Source: an uncultured Alphaproteobacteria bacterium
Lineage (GTDB): Bacteria; Pseudomonadota; Alphaproteobacteria; Rhizobiales; Rhizobiaceae
DNA length: 11,823 nt
NCBI GenBank assembly: GCA_929200335.1
Contig: CAKMZG010000071.1
Coordinates: 1 to 11,823, forward strand
Reading direction: 5' to 3'
Under the pieces are notes generated by a model. That model had not been told where the DNA came from. It did not search any database and worked only from the letters and a program-made list of their open reading frames with translations. The first letter of the stretch is position 1; every line of letters starts with the position of its first letter. A program made the translations under genes and the position numbers. Positions 7,191 through 11,823 of the stretch are shown here, in pieces.

Positions 7191-7253
7191 ATGCGTGCAT
7201 CTTTAACCGACCGACTGGATATATGTTCGCAAAAAAATAATCTCACTCTTTAA
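7191..7253 (+). CDS. possible 20-residue small protein or truncated gene start
   Basis: An ATG sits 6 nt after AAAGGAG (7178-7184), the best ribosome-binding site in the window, and opens a 20-codon frame (MRASLTDRLDICSQKNNLTL) ending in TAA. A TATAAT at 7166-7171 would start transcription almost at the ribosome site. I recognise no family: there is one cysteine, no membrane segment and no clear signal peptide. It may be a genuine small protein, a leader peptide, or the stub of a gene whose remainder has been lost in this otherwise empty spacer. Support comes from signals only, not from protein similarity. Confidence 0.3.
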   Translation: MRASLTDRLDICSQKNNLTL

Positions 7254-7485
7254 AACATTGCCATTGAGGTTATTGGACTGTGTAGCGCATCACTTATCTA
7301 TGAATTCATAAATGCACTCTATCCCTTGAATGTTGCATGTTATTATTCCCCAAAGCGGCGCCCGCTTTTAGGGATATGTTATAGAAATGCCTAAACTATT
7401 TCTCTCTTTTATTGACAAAATGATAGTGGAGACTTTGATGTTTTGAGAATTTTACATGAGCGCATGAATTTCATGACGATTTTAA
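7254..7485. other. non-coding spacer with a GC-rich hairpin
   Basis: No convincing gene is seen here. The main feature is a GC-rich inverted repeat, AAAGCGG-cgc-CCGCTTT (7352-7368), extended outside by CCC (7348-7350) with GGG (7371-7373). It has no T-run on either strand, so it is not a standard terminator. A 19-codon frame from 7387 has no good ribosome site and I do not call it. The lipoprotein gene on the minus strand ends at 7486, so the hairpin lies about 110 nt past its stop. Confidence 0.5.
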
Positions 7486-7935
7486 TTAACCATCGATGGC
7501 TTTAAACCACGTTAGCGCCCAGTCTTGTTTATTAATCTGGCAGGTTTCGCCATCATAAAAGGCCGAGCCTTGATAATTGTTCACTGTGGTACGGAAGGAT
7601 TTACATTTCTGTCCATGTTTGCCCGTAAAATGCTTGATCGATACAATCTTGCCTGTTGCTTCTGTATCTGAGTTTTGCCATGTAATTGGCAGTTCAATAT
7701 AATCAGGATTAGTGCTGGCCACGCTGTTTTTAACAATGAGTGCATCGCTGTTATCTATACCTAAAATTTGATTTGCATCATTTACCGAGTTTGTGATTAG
7801 ATTATCGTGAGGGGCAAGGGCTGTTTCAAGAGATTTTTCGCCGTCGATATTTGGTGAGCAGCCATAGATAAACAAACTGAAAAATACAGCTATTTGGGTA
7901 AAATATTTAAAATCTTTATTTTTAAAAATAGACAC
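7486..7935 (-). CDS. small lipoprotein with a surface-antigen-like (RT0821/Lpp0805 type) C-terminal domain
   Basis: An exported protein of about 149 residues. The N-terminus is basic (FKNKDFKYF), followed by a hydrophobic stretch TQIAVFFSLFIYGC whose cysteine fits a lipobox (IYGC, with an unusual Tyr at -2), so it is probably lipid-anchored. The C-terminal part reads ITWQNSDTEATGKIVSI, then KCKSFRTTV, DGETCQ and DWALTWF, the pattern of the short beta domain of 17-kDa/RT0821-type surface antigens (W-N-TG-G, C-R-F-T-V, G-C, W). The function of that family is unclear. The start is uncertain: GTG at 7935 has GAGA 9 nt upstream, whereas a TTG at 7950 has no ribosome site. It is divergent from pdxH with only about 43 bp between starts. 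Confidence 0.75.
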   Translation of the reverse strand: MSIFKNKDFKYFTQIAVFFSLFIYGCSPNIDGEKSLETALAPHDNLITNSVNDANQILGIDNSDALIVKNSVASTNPDYIELPITWQNSDTEATGKIVSIKHFTGKHGQKCKSFRTTVNNYQGSAFYDGETCQINKQDWALTWFKAIDG

Positions 7936-7978
7936 GATATGAGTTCTCAAAACTGAACAAAACTGGATACAAAGCGCT

Positions 7979-8623
7979 ATGACTCAAGATAATTCTAGTA
8001 ATAAAAAGTTAATATTTAGTGACCTAAGGGAAGAATTGGAGAAAATTAATCCCATAGAGGAATTTAGATCTTGGTTGGATGAAGCTGAAAAGCATGAGCC
8101 TAATGATCATAATGTGGCCAGTGTCGCGAGTGTTGATAAAGATGGTATGCCGAATGTGCGTATGCAATTGCTCAAGGGCTTAGATGAGCGCGGTTTTACG
8201 TTTTATACCAACTTCAATAGCGTAAAAGCCAAAGAGCTAAGCGATAGTCCAAAAGCTGCCCTTTGTTTTCATTGGAAAACTAGCCGTCAACAGGTGCGGG
8301 TGCGTGGCATTATTGAAGAAGTGAGTATTGATGAATGCGATGCTTATTTTGCAACGCGTTCCCGTGGTTCGCAATTGGGTGCATGGGCGTCATTGCAATC
8401 CAGCGAATTGGATTGTCGTAAAACATTGGAGCAGCGCGCTAAAGAAATGGAAGTTAAATTTGAAGGTGAAGATGTGCCACGCCCTCCCCATTGGAAAGGC
8501 TTTCGCATTAATCCCCTAAGTATTGAATTTTGGCAAGATGGCGAATTTCGCCTTCATGATCGCGTGATTTTTAAACGTGACGCGCCCAGCGATAAATGGA
8601 GTTTTGCACGCTACTACCCATAA
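7979..8623 (+). CDS. pdxH: pyridoxamine 5'-phosphate oxidase
   Basis: PdxH oxidises pyridoxine or pyridoxamine 5'-phosphate to pyridoxal 5'-phosphate with FMN and O2, completing vitamin B6 synthesis and salvage in the cytosol. The 214 residues are of normal length. Visible: the FMN-binding barrel with NVRMQLLKGLDERGFTFYTN (59-78) and AALCFHWK (93-100), RQQVRVRG (103-110), RGSQLGAWAS (129-138) and the family signature IEFWQDGEFRLHDR (182-195) just before the C-terminal RYYP. The ATG at 7979 gives the expected N-terminal extension, but I see no Shine-Dalgarno before it. The gap to the divergent lipoprotein start is so short that any pdxH promoter must overlap that gene's 5' end. Confidence 0.97.
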   Translation: MTQDNSSNKKLIFSDLREELEKINPIEEFRSWLDEAEKHEPNDHNVASVASVDKDGMPNVRMQLLKGLDERGFTFYTNFNSVKAKELSDSPKAALCFHWKTSRQQVRVRGIIEEVSIDECDAYFATRSRGSQLGAWASLQSSELDCRKTLEQRAKEMEVKFEGEDVPRPPHWKGFRINPLSIEFWQDGEFRLHDRVIFKRDAPSDKWSFARYYP

Positions 8624-8659
8624 GTAAGTAACACACTGTCAATAAATGCTGAACAATTG

Positions 8660-8759
8660 TTTGTAAATTTAATCTAGCTTTAAATATCTATGAGAGTAAC
8701 CTGATAGCAGGCGAGATGATTTCGACTCTCGCTTCATTTAAGAAGAGAAAATTTACAAA
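8660..8759 (+). promoter_or_regulatory. candidate structured 5' leader of the carbonic anhydrase gene
   Basis: Five inverted repeats nest in order. P1: TTTGTAAATTT (8660-8670) with AAATTTACAAA (8749-8759), a perfect 11 bp. P2: CTTTAAAT (8678-8685) with ATTTAAG (8736-8742), one bulge. P3: GAGAGT (8692-8697) with ACTCTC (8725-8730). P4: CCTG-atag-CAGG (8700-8711). P5: CGA (8712-8714) with TCG (8722-8724). Together they make a 100-nt arm with near-symmetric internal loops and a three-way junction at the tip. The last bases of P1 are the AAA of the AAAGG ribosome site at 8757-8761. A competing pairing, GCGAGA (8711-8716) with TCTCGC (8727-8732), excludes P3. I do not recognise it as a known riboswitch class. 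It could also be a pdxH 3' element or a palindromic repeat. Confidence 0.45.
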
Positions 8760-8771
8760 GGTTAAGTTAAA

Positions 8772-9590
8772 ATGATTGAAATTTTAAATTTAAAAGCTCA
8801 TATGAAATTTATTGGGCTTGCTGCTGTATTAACTGTTGGTTTGGTTGCGCAATCTGCACAGGCTGCTGATTTGTGCGAAGGCTATGGTCCGCAAACACCG
8901 CGTGATATTTCAAATCTAACTGGTAAAAATTCACGTTTATTCACATTGGCGACGCCGTCAAATACAATGAATTTGTGTAACATTCATTTACATACTAATG
9001 CTGAGCATAAAGGGCCGGGTTTTTCTGTTTCTGCTGGAGCTGGCAAACATGGCGGTTATAAATGTAATGATACGGATAAATTGAGTGTTGCTGAATTGAA
9101 AAATCCAGAAGGCCGTGAAAAGGGTATGCATGGTGTGAAACCTGGTGATACGGTTGAAGTGCATTGGGTGCATACGTCGTGCGCTGTAAAGCCAGGGCCA
9201 AGCCTAGGTTCATGTTTAACAGATGCTTGTGCTAATCCAGAATTGCGTGTTGAAACACAAGTTTTCTTAGTTGTGAATGATGAAAACGCACCTGACTTTA
9301 ACCAATTTGCTTATGGAGGCAATATGGTCAATGGTCTTCATCAGCCCAAAGCCCTTCCAGCTGGCACAGGTGAGCCAGTAGTATTTGCAGGCTCAACAAC
9401 TGGTCCAAAGTATACCGAAAAGAAATGCTCACCTTTTAATGTGACTTGGAGCGTCCGCCCGCAATGTATGAAGGTTTCTATTCAGTCGCTAGATAAATGG
9501 GTTGCAAACGGAAATGTTTTTGAAGAAGACCATGCCCATGGGGTTCGCCAATTGGTTACCTCACCAGAATTATTGGCACCTATCCAATAA
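8772..9590 (+). CDS. delta-class carbonic anhydrase, secreted
   Basis: A zinc enzyme interconverting CO2 and bicarbonate, probably periplasmic. The 272-residue product starts with a Sec signal peptide (MKFIGLAAVLTVGLVAQSAQA, cleavage near residue 31). The mature part matches what I know of bacterial relatives of the diatom delta enzyme: DLCEGYGPQTPRDI (33-46), MNLCNIHLHTNAEHKGPGFS (66-85) with the HxH pair His72/His74, VEVHWVHTSC (128-137) with His131 as likely third ligand, CANPELRVETQVFLVVND (153-170), and a C-terminal GNVFEEDHAHGVRQLVT. Eight cysteines in the mature chain suggest disulfides, fitting export. ATG at 8772 is preceded by AAAGG at 10 nt; the ATG at 8802 would start directly at the signal peptide and remains possible. 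It stands alone between pdxH and the convergent ychF, and ends in a strong terminator. Confidence 0.9.
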   Translation: MIEILNLKAHMKFIGLAAVLTVGLVAQSAQAADLCEGYGPQTPRDISNLTGKNSRLFTLATPSNTMNLCNIHLHTNAEHKGPGFSVSAGAGKHGGYKCNDTDKLSVAELKNPEGREKGMHGVKPGDTVEVHWVHTSCAVKPGPSLGSCLTDACANPELRVETQVFLVVNDENAPDFNQFAYGGNMVNGLHQPKALPAGTGEPVVFAGSTTGPKYTEKKCSPFNVTWSVRPQCMKVSIQSLDKWVANGNVFEEDHAHGVRQLVTSPELLAPIQ

Positions 9591-9610
9591 TTGAATAGAT
9601 TATAAAGTAT

Positions 9611-9650
9611 AAAAAAACCGGTCAGCTTATTCAAACTAACCGGTTTTTTT
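9611..9650. terminator. bidirectional rho-independent terminator
   Basis: AAAAAAACCGGT (9611-9622) pairs with ACCGGTTTTTTT (9639-9650) around a 16-nt loop, a 12-bp stem with A- and T-runs on both sides. It works in principle in both directions, for the carbonic anhydrase gene (stop at 9590) and for ychF (stop at 9669). Confidence 0.93.
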
Positions 9651-9668
9651 GTAAATAATTAAAGGTGT

Positions 9669-10772
9669 TTATGTGTTGAATTTGAACAGCATGATATCAC
9701 CATCACTTACCACATATTCTTTACCCTCATCACGGGCTTTGCCCGCTTCTTTAGCTGCGGTCTCACCACCCAGAGTGGTGTAATCATCATAGGCAATGGT
9801 TTGTGCGCGAATGAAGCCACGTTCAAAATCGGTGTGAATAACGCCAGCAGCCTGTGGAGCTTTAGTGCCTTTTGTCACTGTCCAAGCACGGGTTTCTTTA
9901 GGGCCGGCTGTGAAATAGGTTATCAAATCAAGTAAATCATAGCCTGCTTTAATCAAACGATCTAAGCCAGATTCTGTCAGTCCCATCATTTCCATATAGT
10001 CTTTAGCTTCTTCGTCATTTAATTGAGCAATTTCACTTTCAATTGCAGCAGAGATAACAACTGAGCCAGCACCTTGTTTTTCAGCCATTTGGGCAACAGC
10101 TGCACTAAATTCATTGCCTTCTGCAGCTGAGCCTTCATCCACATTGCAAACATAAAGTACAGGCTTTGAGGTAAGAAGATTAAGGCCATTAAAAATTTTA
10201 ATTTCATCTGGGTCTGTGAATTCTAATTTGCGAGCGGCTTGACCTTCGCGTAAAAGCTCAAGTGCAGCTTCCATAATTGGCACAGTTGCAATGGCCTCTT
10301 TTTCTTTATTGGCTGTTGCGCGTTTGCGTAGAGGTTCAATGCGGCGCTCCAAACTCTCAAGATCAGCGATCATCAATTCCGTCTCAATACATTCGGCATC
10401 AGCAACCGGATCAATTTTGCCCTCAACATGGGTAATGTCATCATCTTCAAAACAGCGTAGCACATGGGCAATGGCATCAGTTTCACGAATATTTGCCAAA
10501 AACTGGTTGCCCAAACCTTCGCCTTTTGATGCGCCTCGTACAAGACCTGCTATATCTACAAAAGTTAGACGGGTAGGGATCAACTCTTTTGAGCCTGCTA
10601 TATCGGCAATGGCGCGCATACGAGGATCTGGTACAGCCACATCACCCGTGTTTGGCTCGATGGTACAAAATGGATAATTGGCAGCCTGTGCAGCAGCTGT
10701 CTTCGTTAATGCATTAAATAGGGTTGATTTACCAACATTTGGTAAGCCTACGATGCCGCATTTAAATCCCAT
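9669..10772 (-). CDS. ychF: redox-responsive ribosome-associated ATPase YchF (OLA1 family)
   Basis: YchF is a universally conserved Obg-family P-loop NTPase that prefers ATP, binds ribosomes and damps antioxidant responses. The 367 residues show G1 GLPNVGKST (9-17), the G3 motif DIAGLVRGASKGEGLGNQFL (73-92), the variant G4 NVDE (210-213), which in this family replaces NKxD and explains ATP preference, a helical coiled insert (about 130-200) and a C-terminal TGS domain (about 281-364) ending in the usual VVSDGDIMLFKFNT. ATG at 10772 is set by AGGAG 7 nt upstream. It converges with the carbonic anhydrase gene at a shared terminator and diverges from mnmD. Identity is certain. Confidence 0.97.
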   Translation of the reverse strand: MGFKCGIVGLPNVGKSTLFNALTKTAAAQAANYPFCTIEPNTGDVAVPDPRMRAIADIAGSKELIPTRLTFVDIAGLVRGASKGEGLGNQFLANIRETDAIAHVLRCFEDDDITHVEGKIDPVADAECIETELMIADLESLERRIEPLRKRATANKEKEAIATVPIMEAALELLREGQAARKLEFTDPDEIKIFNGLNLLTSKPVLYVCNVDEGSAAEGNEFSAAVAQMAEKQGAGSVVISAAIESEIAQLNDEEAKDYMEMMGLTESGLDRLIKAGYDLLDLITYFTAGPKETRAWTVTKGTKAPQAAGVIHTDFERGFIRAQTIAYDDYTTLGGETAAKEAGKARDEGKEYVVSDGDIMLFKFNT

Positions 10773-10803
10773 GATTGCACTCCTAAAATTTCAAAATTTG
10801 TGA

Positions 10804-10831
10804 TTGCGCTAAACCGTTCAAAAGCTATATT
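10804..10831 (+). promoter_or_regulatory. possible mnmD promoter
   Basis: TTGCGC (10804-10809), 16 nt, then TATATT (10826-10831). The -10 has 5 of 6 consensus bases, the -35 only TTG. Transcription would start near 10838, downstream of the GTG at 10800, which supports choosing the ATG at 10869 as the mnmD start. Confidence 0.3.
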
Positions 10832-10868
10832 GCCATTGTTGAATTACTGCAAGCCCTATTCATTATCT

Positions 10869-11591
10869 ATGGACAAAATGATGCGATACGAACACCCTTT
10901 AATCTGGCAAAACCGCGAAGATGGCCATGAAGAATTGCGTTCAACACTTTTTGATGATCCTTTCTTCTCCAGCGAGGGTGGGCAAGCAGAATGCGCTCAT
11001 GTGTTTATTGATGGTAATCACTTGTCAAAGCGTTGGAAGGCGATGGGGAAGGGCTGTTTCATAATCGCTGAACTTGGTTTTGGTACGGGGTTGAATTTTT
11101 TGGAGACATGGCGACAATGGAGCGAATTAAGCTGTGAAGGACAGAAGCTGCATTTCATCTCTTTTGAAGGCTTTCCCCTGCCTCTGGATGATTTTTCTCG
11201 TGCATTAGAGCAATGGGGAGATTTAGCCGCACACTCAAAGGAGTTGATAGATAAATGGCAAGGATTAAATGAAGGCGTGAATATCTGGCAGATGGATGAA
11301 CGGATCACATTAGAGATTATCGTTGCGCCTATTGAGCAGGGTTTTGATAGGATGACAACCCATGCGGATGCTTGGTACTTGGATGGTTTTTCACCTTCAA
11401 AAAACCCTGACATGTGGTCACTGGGTGTAATGCAGGCCATTGCCTCAAAAAGTAACGAGAGTGCAACGGTTGCAACTTATTCCTCTGCTGGTTGGGTGCG
11501 TCGTAATTTGGAAGAGGCGGGATTTGTCATGGAGCGGGCTCTAGGTTTTGGCAAAAAACGCCATATGTTGCGTGGCAAAAATCATAAATAA
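10869..11591 (+). CDS. mnmD: tRNA 5-methylaminomethyl-2-thiouridine-forming methyltransferase (MnmC1/MnmD type)
   Basis: An S-adenosylmethionine-dependent methyltransferase that finishes mnm5(s2)U at the wobble position of certain tRNAs. The 240 residues correspond to the N-terminal domain of E. coli MnmC only: the SAM motif ELGFGTGLNF (68-77), ISFEGFPL (97-104), the hallmark LDGFSPSKNPDMW (171-183), and TYSSAGWVRRNLEEAGF (203-219). The FAD-dependent MnmC2 half is absent, as the frame stops and a different gene follows. I chose ATG at 10869; the frame is open back to a GTG at 10800, but those residues do not look like the family and a promoter candidate falls inside them. ATGs at 10878 and 10881 are alternatives, and none has a clear ribosome site. 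It is divergent from ychF and precedes an Ada-type gene by 61 nt. Confidence 0.9.
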   Translation: MDKMMRYEHPLIWQNREDGHEELRSTLFDDPFFSSEGGQAECAHVFIDGNHLSKRWKAMGKGCFIIAELGFGTGLNFLETWRQWSELSCEGQKLHFISFEGFPLPLDDFSRALEQWGDLAAHSKELIDKWQGLNEGVNIWQMDERITLEIIVAPIEQGFDRMTTHADAWYLDGFSPSKNPDMWSLGVMQAIASKSNESATVATYSSAGWVRRNLEEAGFVMERALGFGKKRHMLRGKNHK

Positions 11592-11615
11592 CAAGAAACG
11601 GGTGGTTTGTGCTTT

Positions 11616-11644
11616 CTGCCAGTGATATTTTAATTGAATGGCAG
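11616..11644 (+). promoter_or_regulatory. inverted repeat overlapping the leader of the Ada-type gene
   Basis: CTGCCA (11616-11621) pairs with TGGCAG (11639-11644) across 17 AT-rich nt, extended by one more T-A pair and two possible G-T pairs. The extension reaches the GAGG ribosome site, so it could be an operator or a hairpin that hides the site. It could also act as the end of mnmD transcription, although there is no T-run. Confidence 0.3.
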
Positions 11645-11652
11645 AGGAAAAA

Positions 11653-11823
11653 ATGAACATTTTTGAGGCAGCGAGGTTGAGGCGGGATAAAGCTTTTGAT
11701 GGATGTTTTATTGTGGGCGTAAAAACCACCGGCATTTATTGCAAACCGTCGTGTTCAGCACGCCATGCAATGCGCAAAAATATTGTATTCTTGGAAAATA
11801 AAGACGAGGCAATTAAGGCAGGC
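11653..11823 (+). CDS. Ada-type methylphosphotriester-accepting zinc domain protein, 3' part cut by window edge
   Basis: The first 57 residues match the N-terminal zinc domain of Ada/AdaA and of the Ada-AlkA fusions, which takes the methyl group from DNA methylphosphotriesters onto a zinc-bound cysteine in response to alkylation damage. Visible: RRDKAFDGCFIVGVKTTGIY (10-29) and then YCKPSCSAR with Cys30 (equivalent to the methyl-accepting Cys38 of E. coli Ada) and Cys34; the second ligand pair lies beyond the edge. What follows could be an AraC-type regulator, an O6-methylguanine methyltransferase or an AlkA glycosylase, so I give no symbol. ATG at 11653 has GAGG 7 nt upstream; an in-frame ATG at 11638 has no ribosome site. 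It may share a transcript with mnmD, 61 nt upstream. Confidence 0.88.
   Translation, partial: MNIFEAARLRRDKAFDGCFIVGVKTTGIYCKPSCSARHAMRKNIVFLENKDEAIKAG

Noticed and set aside
7387..7446. 19-codon frame MPKLFLSFIDKMIVETLMF
   Set aside because: No ribosome site and no other signal supports translation.
8652..8661. AACAATTGTT palindrome as an operator
   Set aside because: A single 10-bp AT-rich palindrome is expected by chance and it has no second copy nearby.
8692..8735. tRNA-like 3' half (TTCGA followed by CTCGC)
   Set aside because: The putative T-loop has the wrong length, and no acceptor stem, anticodon arm or CCA fits around it.
10291..10677. Open frame of 128 codons on the plus strand
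   Set aside because: It is antisense to ychF, whose protein motifs are unmistakable, and has no recognisable product or ribosome site.
11018..11440. Open frame of 140 codons on the minus strand
   Set aside because: It is antisense to mnmD, which has clear SAM-binding and family motifs.
1..11823. Defence, phage, transposon or CRISPR system
   Set aside because: All sizeable genes are recognisable core functions; no transposase, integrase, regularly spaced repeats or toxin-antitoxin pair was seen.

Overview
The window looks like chromosomal DNA of an AT-leaning alphaproteobacterium, most likely in or near the Hyphomicrobiales (Rhizobiales). The reasons are the protein sequences (a zinc-finger-less DnaJ-type protein beginning MRDPYNVLGV, an AroC and a FabI of alphaproteobacterial type), the gene order pdxH / small surface-antigen lipoprotein / dnaJ-like / fabI / histidine phosphatase / aroC / HDAC-like / xseB / dxs, which as far as I remember is typical of that order, and a RIME-like palindromic intergenic repeat. 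The species cannot be named from the sequence.

Layout. Positions 1-7004 are a long minus-strand run of housekeeping genes, transcribed right to left: dnaJ-like co-chaperone, fabI (fatty-acid elongation), a histidine phosphatase, aroC (last shikimate step), an HDAC-family deacetylase, xseB (exonuclease VII small subunit) and dxs (first MEP-pathway step, with its C-terminus cut off by the left edge). A tandem pair of 102-bp palindromic repeats (3142-3345) sits between the HDAC gene and aroC. A good sigma-32-type promoter lies just upstream of dnaJ. Positions 7005-7485 are a mostly empty spacer with one orphan promoter/RBS/20-codon cassette and a GC-rich hairpin. A small lipoprotein gene (minus) and pdxH (plus, vitamin B6 salvage) are divergent and almost abutting. 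Positions 8624-8771 hold a strikingly nested set of inverted repeats directly in front of a periplasmic delta-class carbonic anhydrase gene. A strong bidirectional terminator (9611-9650) separates that gene from the convergent ychF ATPase gene. On the right are mnmD (tRNA wobble-uridine methyltransferase) and the start of an Ada-type alkylation-repair gene cut by the right edge.

Most genes are ordinary core metabolism and information processing. The delta carbonic anhydrase is the one gene that looks like an accessory insertion into an otherwise conserved neighbourhood. The most interesting non-coding signals are (i) the nested fold upstream of it, whose outer stem reaches its Shine-Dalgarno, (ii) the tandem RIME-like element whose boundary supplies the aroC stop codon, and (iii) the heat-shock-type promoter of dnaJ. 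I saw no CRISPR array, tRNA, rRNA, transposase or phage gene, and nothing that clearly amounts to a new multi-gene system.
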